Assembly: GCA_036365515.1 (NCBI GenBank)
Contig: CM070874.1
Coordinates: 94,595,442 to 94,659,441, forward strand
Origin: Torymus aiolomorphi
Taxonomy: Eukaryota > Arthropoda > Insecta > Hymenoptera > Torymidae
Length of the DNA stretch: 64,000 bases
Direction: 5' to 3'
Position numbers and translations under genes: made by a program. Below are positions 42,900-55,304 of the stretch, in pieces. The notes below the pieces were generated by a model. That model was not told where the DNA came from and did not search any database. It was given only the letters and a program-made list of their open reading frames with translations. Positions within the stretch are counted from its first letter, which is position 1. Every line of letters begins with the position of its first letter.

Positions 42900-45010
42900 A
42901 AAATTGATACCATCTGAGTTTATTAATTTAAGACAAATTTTATGGCTGATATTTCTTCCAGATGTTGCCATAGCCTTGCAAAAAAATTGGGGATATGAAA
43001 TTCGATCCAGAATCTTACGCTTAGGGGGTGCAAAGTGGCTAAAATAGCCGAAAATACACGAAAAATAACGTGAAAAAATCATCTCTCGCGAGTTTATTAA
43101 TTTAAGACAAATTTTATGGGTGATATTTCTTTCAGATGTTGCCATAGCCTTGTAAGAAAATTGGGGGTATGAAATTCGATCCGGAACCTTTCGCTTAGGG
43201 GGTGCAAAGGGGCTAAAATAGCCGAAAATACACGAAAAATAACGTGAAAAAATCATCTCTCGCGAGTTTATTAATTTAAGACAAATTTTATGGCTGATAT
43301 TTCTTGCACATATTGCCATAGCCTTGTAAAAAAATTGGCGATAAGAAATTCTATCCGGAACGTCTCGCTTGGGGGGTGCAAAAGGACTAAAATAGCGGAA
43401 AATACTCGCAAAACACCGAGGAAAAAATCATCTCTCGCGAGTTTATTAATTTAAGACAAATTTTATGGCTGATATTTCTTCCAGATGTGGCCATAGCCTT
43501 GTGAAAAAATTGGCGATAAGAAATTCGATCCAGAACGTGTCGCTTGGGGGGTGCAAAGGGACTAAAATACCGGAAAATACTCGCAAAACACCGAAAAAAT
43601 CATCTCTCGCGAGTTTATTAATTTAAGACAAATTTTATGGGTGATATTTCTTTCAGATGTTGCCATAGCCTTGTAAGAAAATTGGGGGTATGAAATTCGA
43701 TCCGGAACCTTTCGCTTAGGGGGTGCAAAGGGGCTAAAATAGCCGAAAATACACGAAAAATAACGTGAAAAAATCATCTCTCGCGAGTTTATTAATTTAA
43801 GACAAATTTTATGGCTGATATTTCTTGCACATGTTGCCATAGCCTTGTAAAAAAATTGGCGATAAGAAATTCTATCCGGAACGTCTCGCTTGGGGGGTGC
43901 AAAAGGACTAAAATAGCGGAAAATACTCGCAAAATACCGAGGAAAAAATCATCTCTCGCGAGTTTATTAATTTAAGACAAATTTTATGGCTGATATTTCT
44001 TCCAGATGTGGCCATAGCCTTGTGAAAAAATTGGCGATAAGAAATTCTATCCGGAACGTCTCGCTTGGGGGGTGCAAAAGGACTAAAATAGCGGAAAATA
44101 CTCGCAAAATACCGAGGAAAAAATCATCTCTCGCGAGTTTATTAATTTAAGACAAATTTTATGGCTGATATTTCTTCCAGATGTGGCCATAGCCTTGTGA
44201 AAAAATTGGCGATAAGAAATTCGATCCAGAACGTGTCGCTTGGGGGGTGCAAAGGGACTAAAATACCGGAAAATACTCGCAAAACACCGAAAAAATCATC
44301 TCTCGCGAGTTTATTAATTTAAGACAAATTTTATGGCTGATATTTCTTCCAGATGTTGTCATAGCCTCGCAAAAAAATTGGCGATTTGAAATTCGATCGG
44401 GAACCTCTCGCTCGGCGGGTGCAAAGGGGTTAAAAGGGCGGAAAATACACGAAAAATACCGTGAAAAAACCATCTCTCATTACTTTCTTAATTTAAGACA
44501 AATTTTATGGCTGATATTTCTTCCAGATCTTGCTATAGCCTTATAAAAAAAATTGGCGATTTGAAATTCGATCCGAAACCTCTCGCTTGGGGGGTGCAAA
44601 CGGGCTAAAAAAGCAGAAAATACACGACAAATTCCGTGAAAAAATCATCTCTCTTGATTTTATTAATTTAAGACAAATTTTATGGCTGAAATTTCTTCAA
44701 GATGTTGCCATAGCTTTGTAAAAAAATTGCCGATATGAAAATCTATGCGGAACCTTTTGCTCGAGGGGTGCGATGGGGCTAAAATGGCTGAAAGTACACA
44801 AAAAATACCGAAAAAAAATCACGTCTCGTGAGTTTATTAATTTAATATAAATTTTATTGCTGATATTACTACAAGGTATTGTGATGCAGTTGTAAAAAAA
44901 TTGCCAATATTTAAATCAATCTGAAACCTTTCGCTTGGGGGATGCAAAGGTACTACAATAGCGAAAAATACACAATAAAAACTGAAAAAAATCAGCTCTC
45001 AGGAGTTTAT
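42900..45010. repeat. Left array of 175-bp units in the giant foldback
   Basis: About twelve head-to-tail units marked by GAGTTTATTAATTTAAGACA and ATGGCTGATATTTCTTCCAG, spaced about 172-178 bp. They diverge towards the interior. Confidence 0.92.
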
Positions 45011-45129
45011 TTATTTGAAAATTTGTTTTTTTTTTCATTTTTTTTTTTGGAGGAGCAGATGAGTACAAAGATATTTGAAATGTACATTTCTCATAGTTTT
45101 TTCAATCCGCAATTACTCAAGAACGGTTT

Positions 45130-46238
45130 CATCTGAAACTTTATAATTCATAGGAGATTATTATTATATTTTTTCTTTTTTTTAAAGCAATATTGTTTCG
45201 GTTTTATTAATGCTATAAAAGTTAAATAATTTTTCTAAATATGGCTTATTGATATAAGGTAAAGTATGCAATAGTGGGACAGTTTCGAGCATACTTTTTT
45301 TATAATCTTTTCTAGTACCAAAACGAATCATGATACATGAAAACTCATCACCTCAACAGATACCTCGTGTTTCGAGGTTTATTTAAAAAAACAAATTTTT
45401 CTCGTTGCTGGTGTTTTAAAATAATCGCATTCAAACAAAATAACTATTGTCTGATGTTGTGGGTCACGCTAATTTACTTGGGAGCAGTAGTGGGACATCC
45501 GTTCGGATGCAATAGTGGAACTATACTTTTTAACGCGTTTTTGACTGTCCCATTACTGTGATATGGTCATCAAGAGGTACCTAAAGTGGGACAAGGATTT
45601 CGCTATACACTTTCAGAAAATTAGCCTCGATACATTGTGCCAACGTTGCTATTGCTTTTACTCGGCAACGATTCCTTCTGGTCGAAAATTCAAGTTGAAA
45701 GTTCAGAGTCATTTTTCTCAAAGTATATCACATTTTTGCCTGAAAATGAATTTTATCATTCGAAAGTACAATTCTTAAACTACGAAACTCTAATTTTTTG
45801 AGTTCGAGAAATGAAGGGTTCAATAGTTACAAGATTAAGGTCATGTGGAGTTCAAAATTAACCCAATTTCATTATTTAATAAATTAACTTTTCAAACATT
45901 AATTTGGCAAAACATTATTTTCACTCCCTCCTTATATATAAAAACTTTACTCAAAAATTTTTTTCGAGTGATTTTATTAGTACTCTCATGAGATATACAC
46001 GTTGAAAAATTGGACTAAAGTTACAAAAAGGCACATTCTTACTTATCGATTGTTACGAGTGAGCTATCGCAACAGTTTCTTTTAATTAAAAAATATCTAA
46101 ACATTTATTAGGAAACACACAATGTTCATGCCCTTCGTATATGTCAATACTATACTCAGAATTTTTCTGAAGCGATTCTTTTAGTACTGTCATGAGATAG
46201 ACTCTTTGAAAAATTATGTCGGTAACACACACATCCCT
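45130..46238. other. AT-rich interior of the giant foldback; no gene seen
   Basis: Short recurrent phrases such as ATAGTGGGACA (about 45270 and 45490) occur but no repeat family or frame is convincing. Confidence 0.45.
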
Positions 46239-46242
46239 TTAA

Positions 46243-46907
46243 GGTGGCTCCAGCGGTCTAGTAGACCTAAAGCTATGAACATTTTTTACAAAAACTCATT
46301 TACACATTCCAATCTGAAAACTGATATGATAGGAAGCAGAGTTCTTAACATAACGGAAAATATTTTTGTTAGAAAATTTCCAATTTTGCAAAAGTATATT
46401 TTGTCCATTAAAAAAAATTCAAGAAGAAATACAAATCTTTTTTGTTTTTCATTCAATTTTAATTTTCAAGGTCTCATTTTCTTCCTTGTTAAATTTCAGG
46501 GGGAGTCAACGATATCAAAATTGAAAAATTTTCAAAACCTGCAAAGTTATATGTAATTGTTTATAAAATTCAGTGACAAATCTACAAACAATTGCATATA
46601 ACTTTACAGGTTTTGAAAATTTTTCAATTTTGATATCGTTGATTCCCCCTGAAATTTAACAAGGAAGAAAATGAGAGCTTGCAAATTAAAATTGAATGAA
46701 AAACAAAAAAGATTTGTATTTCTTATTGAATTTTTTTTTTAATGGACAAAATATACTTTTGCAAAATTGGAAATTTTCTAACAAAAATATTTTCCGTTAT
46801 GTTAGCAACTCTGCTTCTTGCCATATCAGTTTTCAGATTGGGATGTATAAATAAATTTTTGTAAAAAATGTTCATAGCTTTAGGTCTACTAGACCGCAGG
46901 AGCCACC
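46243..46907. mobile_element. 665-bp TTAA-flanked palindrome
   Basis: The ends GGTGGCTCCAGCGGTCTAGT and the complement are flanked by TTAA (46239-46242, 46908-46911). The arms of about 320 bp pair across a spacer of about 22 nt near 46565-46586. The arms share CAATTTTAATTTTCAAGGTC and nearby text with the palindrome at 54658-59629, so this is one family. No coding sequence. Confidence 0.88.
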
Positions 46908-47118
46908 TTAAAAAGTCAGGGACGAGCGGCCGCACGCGCTCTTCGCGCTACGCCCGAGCGAGCTCTATATACTAATAAATGTAGTGAATTATTTCGGTTT
47001 TTCATACTGGAAAATATCATTAAACAATAAAGCCTCAAACATCATTTTTATTAGTAGGTCACAATTTTAACTTTCAATCCTGTTAATTTCTAATTAAATT
47101 TCTAATTTTTTTTTATTT

Positions 47119-47480
47119 TTATTCGAATAGATATGATACAATTGGGAAGTTCCTGATGCTGTAAATCATTTTAGATCTAACTTTCCTGTATCTGCTAATA
47201 TGTAATTTGATATAGTGAAACGATGGAGTTTCAGGCACTGTTTTTGCTGAATTTAACCTTGGTTTTAGTTTATGTATTGTTTTTAAATATTCATCTTTTG
47301 ATGAAAAAAACCAAACAATATTTGCAAAATATTTTGTTACCCTCTCGTAAAGATCTTGTGGCGTTGGTATATAATTATCAGATACTTCCCCCAAACTTGT
47401 CCGCCTAACATTACTTTTTACGAAAGCACCAATTCTATCACACCCATTTTTTCCGTGAGCAATCCGTTGACAATGCAACT
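47119..47480 (-). pseudogene. Fragment of a widespread invertebrate HGK/DGIGG-type gene
   Basis: The 120-codon frame contains AHGKNGCDRIGAFVKSNVRR, TPQDLYERVTKYF and SSKDEYLKTIHKL. I recognise the HGK-x-x-x-D-x-I-G-x-x-x-K pattern and downstream blocks as the C-terminal part of a large family of uncharacterised invertebrate proteins often found in repeats. Immediately upstream, another frame carries a HYEDF block expected just before HGK, so a frameshift near 47480 is likely. It is not known whether the family is a transposase; the fragment lies inside the hAT-like giant foldback. Confidence 0.45.
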
Positions 47481-47499
47481 TCAACAGAAAAATCTTCAT

Positions 47500-48711
47500 A
47501 ATGGTGAAGAAGATTCTACACGTTGTGTATATTTTTTAAACATTAACTTTTTTAACGAAATCAAAACATTTTTTAATGTAATTATTATTTCTTAGATTAG
47601 GTAAAGTGCTACGGCATCGTAAATTAAATTGTCTGAAATAATTATCATTCTTTTGTGTTTAATTTTAGAATCCGATCTTTTATGGTAAATGACTATTGTC
47701 GTCAAACTACATTGATTATTATTATTATAGTATAATGATTGCGCCACATCTTATCCAATGCAAGCATAGATTTCTGAAAAACCTAGAGAAATTAAAAATT
47801 CTAAAAAAGTGAAATGTATGACCTATATTAATAAAAATGATGTTTGAGAACCCGCTGGGGCGCAGCGCGAAGCGGGCGCTCGCCTCTGTCTTTTTAATCT
47901 TATTACTTTTGAATCCTTCATTTCTCCAACTCAAAAAATTAGGGTCTATAAGCATAAGACTTGTACTTTCCAATGGTAAAATGCATTTTGAAAAAAGAAC
48001 ATGATGTACTGTGAGAAAAATGACTTCAAACTTTCAACTTGAATTTTCAACCGGAAGAAAGCGTTTCGGAGTAACAAACATAGCACTATTGGAAAGAGCA
48101 GAAAAAAGTGTATCGATATATGTCTTTTGTTTTTTTCTCAGAGACTCCGCATACGATTATAAGCGAGTTAAACAGAGCGCATTTTACGCCCAAAAATGCG
48201 CCGCGCGCGCCTGCTGGCCTGCTCCTGCGGCGGACGCTCTCACATGTTTTCGAGGTTCGAACTTCGAGCGCATCGGACTCACCCAAGTCAGCGGCGGCCG
48301 TGCGGCCGTGCCGACTCTCTCCGATTCCCCCCGCTCCGCAGCGATTACAGGAACTGATCTCGCGCTGTATACAGTTTTGTTCGAGCGCCACCGACTCTCG
48401 TGAGCTGCGTCAGCCGAACCTTCTACCGCTTCCCCCACTAAGTCACGACTCAAGTCGTACTGATCGTGTGTATATGAATAGATATCTATATGTTCGAGAG
48501 TAGCGGAGTCGCGCGAGCGGCGCGAGCCAACGCCGGCCGGGCACAGGCCATCTCTTCCCGATTTGCCGACTTCGCTCCAATTTGGCGCACTTATAGCTCG
48601 TAATTTAATAGATGAGTAAACACAACGCTAAAATCAACTTTTCAATAAAAGAAATTATAATTAATGGTAAAAATTTGTTTTTTCGTTTAAGAGTAATTTG
48701 TCTAATTCTGT
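47500..48711. other. Interior of the giant foldback with a CpG-rich segment
   Basis: AT-rich until 48150, then a GC- and CpG-rich stretch (about 48150-48560) with many short overlapping frames, none recognisable. The segment resembles the CpG-rich unique DNA elsewhere in the window and may be captured host sequence. Confidence 0.45.
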
Positions 48712-48931
48712 AGGTGTTTGAAATTTCGAACGTTCATAGTGAACGAAAAATTTTTGCCATTTTCAGATTTAGCCGAATTTGGCTACTTAATACATTTAAA
48801 ATTGGATAATAACTGTATTTCTTTACTTCTCACTCTTGCAGTCACCAGTAAACCACACTCCGGGAATTCTAACCAGAATTAGAAACTTTAAGTTAATATT
48901 TCGTTCATTATGAACGGAATTTCAAACACGT
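48712..48931 (+). mobile_element. hAT-like MITE, copy 3 (220 bp)
   Basis: It starts AGGTGTTTGAAATTTCG and ends GGAATTTCAAACACGT, with a perfect 8-bp duplication AATTCTGT (48704-48711, 48932-48939). A small deletion removed part of the right subterminal palindrome. It is nested in the giant foldback whose ends are related to it. Confidence 0.95.
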
Positions 48932-48939
48932 AATTCTGT

Positions 48940-51100
48940 TTATTTCTTTTTTGTACATTAAAACTAATGTTAGTTATAGGTTAAATAATTAACGTACTTA
49001 AAGCCAAGGGAAATTCTTCATAATGTGAGAAAAGTGGAGTTAATAGTTATAGAGAGAAAACCTATTTGTAAAAATAATGAAATTTGCTTTTGTATGGATA
49101 GGTGCAGTAAATATGAGATTCAAATTTAATATCAATTTTGTAAGTGGGAGAGATTACAGATATATCGCACTAGTTTGTTCGCTGCAAAGATTGGTTCATA
49201 AATCCTAAAGATATTTCAGATCTGAATTGTTCCATTGCTTTCTTTCAAATCACAATTTTCCGTGGTAATATTATATATACGACATTCGTGTGTAAAATCG
49301 CATTAAGCTTTGGCAAAAATTGAGTTTTCATATTATTTAAAATAAAAGCGACTGTAAAATCATTAGTATGTGATGAGTAGATTTCAGGATTTCAAAGAAA
49401 TTTAAACCAGACAGAACTTATTGTTTCTGCTGTTGCATACATTATTAAGAATAACATCGTTATATTGTCAAATCTGATTTTCAATTGTAATTTTTCGTTT
49501 CCATAATAGTGTATTTTTCGAAAAATCCCCAGTCATTGACACGAAATTTCCATCTTTATCGGATGCACGAGCATTTTTTTTTAGAAAAACTAACAGGAAA
49601 ATGTTTCGCCGATGCAAATGATTTTCTCTGCTTGAGTAACGTACCCTACATTCTGTAACGCATGCATCTCGTAGGCCACAAATCTAATGGGAGAAATCAG
49701 TACATAGATAATCATATTTTTTCGATTCAGTATGCCTAAGATGCGATTTTACATATACATAAATTTTACAAATCGCTTTTACTCCCCCTGTATAGATATA
49801 TCGATCGATACACGCGCGAAAGATTATTCTACACTCGTGTGCTTGTCACCACTGCTTCGCTCCTTAAATTAAATGAGAAAAAAAATTACATTAGGCGCCC
49901 CTAACAGAAGGATTGGTGTTACTTTACATGGTACTATGGTCTTATACTTGTTTGCGCCAAAATAGTATTTTTCTTGGACAGTTGCTTGAAACATGCTCTT
50001 TTTCACGACTAAAAGTCGCATAGAAAATCGCGCATTCCGAGCGTAAGTTGGGAAAAGATAAAAAAAATCCATTTTTTCAAAGTTTAGCGGGAAAAAAATT
50101 CTTTCCCCGCTACCTAGAACGTAATTTTGTAAAATTATTCTCTTAGTGTAAAATTTATATCTTATATACTTTATGGCTTGTTTAGAATGATAAAAGATAA
50201 TGTTTAAAGTTTCAATGGTAAAATAACAAGACTTATTACCACTTATACAAACAATTGAAAAAAATTACATTTCGATTTAAAATAAATATAAAAAAGGTGC
50301 ATATATTTGTAATAAGCTATGCAAATAAAAACAGAAAATGCAAAGATTTGTAACTGCATAGTACATGACTCGAAATGCGCGATTCCCTATGCCTACACAA
50401 CTTTCAAGCATACAAAAAGGACCTGACATGGATTCGTCACAGAAAGTAGAGCTATTTCAGAGTCAGGTAAGGAATTTTCAGCTCATTTTATGCCCATATT
50501 GCATAATATGCTATTGGATATGCTTGACCGTCATTCGATTTTACGGACTCGTTTGCAAACGTACAAACGCGATTGCACGCACGCGAAAATCGGGTACGTG
50601 AAATCGTATTTTACGTCGGCAAAAAAGACGATAACATCGAATATTACGGACACGTATATCAAAAACTAATTTTGCTTAGAGTTTTCTGAATAACATTTTC
50701 CGAAACGTAATGGAGGTATGAAAAAATAGCGAAACCAAAACCATTTTTGTTTGTCAATTGATTTCTTACAAATAAAGTATTATAGCGAAGGAATAAGACT
50801 TGGCATACTAAAGCCAAATAATTTTTCTCAGATATATTTTGTATTAGTCTATTATTACGAATATATTCATCCCTTAAAAGAATAATGAAGGAAATGTGAA
50901 GCCGAAATAAAATCTTTCCCGATTGGCCAAATCCGTCTAAAAGGAGCCCACAATTGGTCGACGGTGACTTTCACTTACATTACAGTCTTTACTCATTGGG
51001 ACGAATAAAACCCGCAAAGTTTGGAATAATGAAATATTTTCACCAATTTTTTCACAAGTTAATAGCAACACAATAAATTATTTTCAGCCATAAAAATAAC
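48940..51100. other. AT-rich interior of the giant foldback; no gene seen
   Basis: Short open frames with no recognised content. Fragments such as ACTCGAAATGCGCGATTCCC (about 50368) have a loose complementary match near 50015-50040, hinting at another decayed inverted repeat. Confidence 0.45.
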
Positions 51101-53035
51101 TCAAATTCATAAACTCAAGAGAGCTGATTTGTTTTCACTCTTCTTTGTGTACTTTTCGCTATTTTAGACCATTTCCAGACCCCAAGCGAAAGGTTCCGGA
51201 TCGATTTACATATCGGCAATTTTTTAAAAAAGCTATGGCAACATCTTGAAGTAATTTCAATCATAAAATTTGTCTTAAATTAATAAACTAACAAGAAATT
51301 ATTTTTTTTCCTGTTTTCCATGTATTTTTAGACTTTTTAGCACCTTTGCACCGCCCAAGCGAATGGATCCGGAACAATTTTCATATCGCCAATTTTTCTA
51401 CAAGGCCATGGCAACCTCCTCAAGTAATTTTTCCCATAAAATTTGTCTTAAATTAATAAACTCACGAGACATGATTTTTTCTCGGTATTTTTCGTGTACT
51501 TTCCACTATTTTAGCCCCTTTGCACCCCCCCAAGCGAAAGGTTCCGGATCGAATTTCATATCGCAAATTTTTTTACAAGGCCATGGCAACATTTTAAAAA
51601 AATATCATCCATAAAATTTGTCTTAAATTCAAAATGTCACGAGATACGATTTTTGCTTGGTATTTCTCGTGTATTTTATGCAATTTCAGACCCTTTGCAC
51701 CCTCAAAGCTAATCATTCCGGATCGATTTTCATATCGACAATTTTTTTACCAAGATATGGCGATATCTTGAAGCAATGTCAGCAATAAAATTTGTCTTAA
51801 ATTAATAAACTCACAAGACATGATTTTCTCGGTATTTTTCGTGTATTTTCGGCTATTTTAGCCCCTTTGCACCCCCCAAGCAAAAGGCTTCGGATCGAAT
51901 TTCATATCCCCAATTTTTTCGCTAGACTATGGCAACATCTGCAAGAAATATCAGCCATAAAATTTGTCATAAATTAATAAACACACGAGAGATGATTTTT
52001 TCACGTTAATTTTCGTGTATTTTCGGCTATTATAGTCCCTTTGCACCCCCCAAGCGACACGTTCCGGATCGAATTTCTTATCGCCAATTTTTTTACAAGG
52101 CTATGGCAACATCTGGAAGAAATATCAGCCATAAAATGTGTCTTAAATTAATAAACTCGCGAGAGATGGTTTTTTCACGTTATTTTTCGTGTACTTTCGG
52201 CTATTTTAGCCCCTTTGCACCCCCTAAGCGAAAGGTTCCGGATCGGATTTCATATCCCCAATTTTTTTGCAAGGCTGTGACAACATCTGGAAGAAATATC
52301 AGCCATAAAATTTGTCTTAAATTAATAAACTCGCGAGAGATGATTTTTTCACGTTATTTTTCGTGTATTTTCGGCTATTTTAGCCCCTTTGCACCCTCTA
52401 AGCGAAAGGTTCCGGATCTAATTTCATAGCCCCAATTTTTTTACAAGGCTATGGCAACATCTGCAAGAAATATCAGCCATAAAATTTGTCTTAAATTAAT
52501 AAACTCGCGAGAGATGATTTTTTTCTCGGTGCTTTGCGAGTATTTTCCGTTATTTTAGTCAGTTTGCACCCCCCCAAGCGACACGTTCCGCATCGAATTT
52601 CTTATCGCCAATTTTTTTACAGGGCTATGGCAACATCTGGAAGAAAGATCAGCCATAAAATGTGTCTTAAATTAATAAACTCGCGAGAGATGGTTTTTTC
52701 ACGTTATTTTTCGTGTACTTTCGGCTATTTTAGCCCCTTTGCACCCCCTAAGCGAAAGGTTCCGGATCGGATTTCATATCTCCAATTTTTTTGCAAGGCT
52801 GTGACAACATCTGGAAGAAATATCAGCCATAAAATTTGTCTTAAATTAATAAACTCGCGAGAGATGATTTTTTCACGTTATTTTTCGTGTATTTTCGGCT
52901 ATTTTAGCCCCTTTGCACCCCCTAAGCGAAAGGTTCCGGATCGAATTTCATATCCCCAATTTTTTTGCAAGGCTATGGCAACATCTGGAAGAAATATCAG
53001 CTATAAAATTTGTCTTAAATTAATAAACTCAGATG
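51100..53035. repeat. Right array of 175-bp units in the giant foldback
   Basis: About eleven units in the orientation opposite to the left array, with TGTCTTAAATTAATAAACTC and TTAGCCCCTTTGCACCCCC. Several neighbouring units have lengths divisible by three, so a frame of up to 188 codons stays open across them. Confidence 0.92.
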
Positions 53036-53240
53036 GTATCAATTTTTTTTGTAATGTATTGTCTAGTCGGGGTGGTTTTAGGGATGATTTGGGGGGATGA
53101 TCACTTTGGAAATAACTTATTTTGCAGTTTATACATGTTTTATGCATATCTCTAGGAGATAATATCAAAAAAACCGAATTTGGAAATTTTCGATATTTCG
53201 TTCACGATGAACGTTCAGAACTTCAGACAAATAAATGAAA

Positions 53241-54653
53241 CGTGTAAGAATAAATATAAATAATATTATATTTTACTTAGTTATTCACTTTTATACATGT
53301 ATTTATATTTAAATTAAATATTTGTTCTTGTATAATTTGTTTTCATTATTTCTTGACATTACCTTAATTTTATATTTTTGAGTAAACGAAATGTAATATA
53401 TTATGTATGAAAAAGTCAAATGTTGATAATTGTTTTTTTCTTTATTTAAACAATAAGTTGTTTATTTATTAGACATTAAAATTGGTTTGCAATCGCACCA
53501 ATAGTTAGGTATTGGTTTAACTTTCAAATATAATGATTTTGAAAAGCCCTGGATGCGCGCGTTACTCCAACCGTGTATTGAAATAGTGCTTGGAAATATC
53601 GAAAAAGCAGTATTTGTTAAATAACGAAATAAATAGTTAACAACGTAAGACTTGAAATAATACAAATGGATATGATAGTTTTCATCTCAAAGAATAAGAG
53701 GAAACTTTCATTTTAAAAAAAAGTTGATTTTTTCCAAAGTTATTGTTAATCAAAGTTGCAAAAAAAACGTAAAAATCAAACTTCAAAAATTCATAACTTT
53801 TGAAATATCGATTTTATGAAAAAAATGCTAAGGGGCATTTCGTCTTAAAATAGCCTAAATTTTCATAAAAAATTATCCCGACAAAAAATAATACCAGTTT
53901 CTTATTTGTTTAAATAAATGCGTTTTAAACAATTTCTACCACTTTTTTCGAATTTTAACCTCGATATTCGGATTTTACGGGTCAAAATCTATAAGAAACA
54001 CCTGTTTTTATCTGGGGACATATTATTGCATACGGGACGGTACCCAGCTCCTAGACTATACACACATATTTCTGCTTAATAAATCTTAACGTAAAATCTT
54101 GACGAATTATACTACACTTTGGCGAACATAAGAATGACAAATTTCGATTCTAAAACATGGTCAAGAAACAACTTAATTTTAGTCAAAGTGTTAAAGGGGT
54201 GCAGTACTCGTGTACTCTTTGTTCGAAAAATTTTTTAGGGTGCTGTTGATTTTTGGGTTCAAAACTGCGTAGGATGGTAGATTATTACATTGCGGAGGGC
54301 AACTATCTCCTTATAAGATTCACATTCCCCCGCTATCGTTGTTTTATCGGAAGCGTATACACGAGCGCCGAACCACGTGCTCTTCTGGATGACTAGTCTT
54401 TCATAAAAGTTGTAGCGATATTCGCAAGAAATCGCCATGATATAATACATTCAAAAAAATGTAGACACTTCGAAGGTGAATGGATATTTATGAGATATTT
54501 ATAAAATCATTTATTATTCGAAATTGTCGACTTGAATAAATTGACAAGGCGCATCAGTGCTGATGAGCCATCAGCAGCGATCGCGTGAAACCAGCTCACG
54601 GCAACTATCGACTTTTACCACGGACTGTAAAGCCATAGCGCGGCCGCGCCACC
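53241..54653. other. AT-rich sequence; no gene seen
   Basis: Nothing recognisable apart from a GC-rich end near 54600-54650 adjoining the TTAA palindrome. Confidence 0.5.
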
Positions 54654-55304
54654 TTAAGGTAGTTCTCCTCGAACTCCCTAGTCAAAGCAGTGCTAAATGT
54701 AGAAGTTACCTAAAATTTAAAAATACCATAGTTGTAATGTGATTTATTTATTTAAAATGATAGAGATAGTCCATGTATTATAAATAAAGCGTATTTAACA
54801 TGACTAAAATAACTTCTTTCACAAAATGACGATTTTCTAGAAACTAGATATCGTCACTACAAACAATTGTTGATAAATCACTGGAATCTTTTTTGTTTCT
54901 CTACCGATTTTAGTTTTCAAGGTCTCAATTTGCTCCTTTAGAAATTTCATGGCGACTTGCCGAAGGAAAAATTAAAAATTATTCAAAACTCAGAAACGTC
55001 GTTTATTTATTTATTTATTTATTTAAACCAGAGTAGTACATGTTGTATTACATGTTATTGCTTACTTCAGGACATAGTTACATGTCTGAAGCAGCAAACA
55101 TCCTATAGAGGTAGACATAGCTACCTGTACATAGGTCCGGTGTACTTAAAACTAAAAAAACTTAAGTAACTTATAAACTAGGCATGGAATCAAAGATTCC
55201 ACTATAAATAATATATTTAGCCCACATTGATTATCTCACCCATACTGGAAGGTTAAATTTTTATTTATTTATTTATTTAATTTATTTTTTTCTTTTTTTA
55301 AATT

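Larger units (their letters stand above)
42714..53232. mobile_element. Giant 10.5-kb hAT-like foldback element
   Basis: The ends are ATGTGTCCGAAGTTCTGAAC and ATTTGTCTGAAGTTCTGAAC (second read on the minus strand), flanked by a perfect 8-bp duplication AAATGAAA (42706-42713 and 53233-53240). After GAACGTTCAT both continue CGTGAACGAAATATCGAAAA. Terminal repeats of about 190 bp are followed on each side by about eleven 175-bp units. About 6 kb of largely unique sequence lies between the arrays (45130-51100). The end structure aligns without gaps to the 225-bp MITE family of this window. Confidence 0.88.

Noticed and set aside
42900..45010. Centromeric satellite
   Set aside because: The 175-bp units occur as two opposed arrays bounded by terminal repeats and an 8-bp duplication, so a transposable foldback explains them better.
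48011..48503. Several frames of 89-131 codons in CpG-rich DNA
   Set aside because: Overlapping frames on both strands with high Arg/Ala/Ser content are expected from GC-rich composition; no domain is recognisable.
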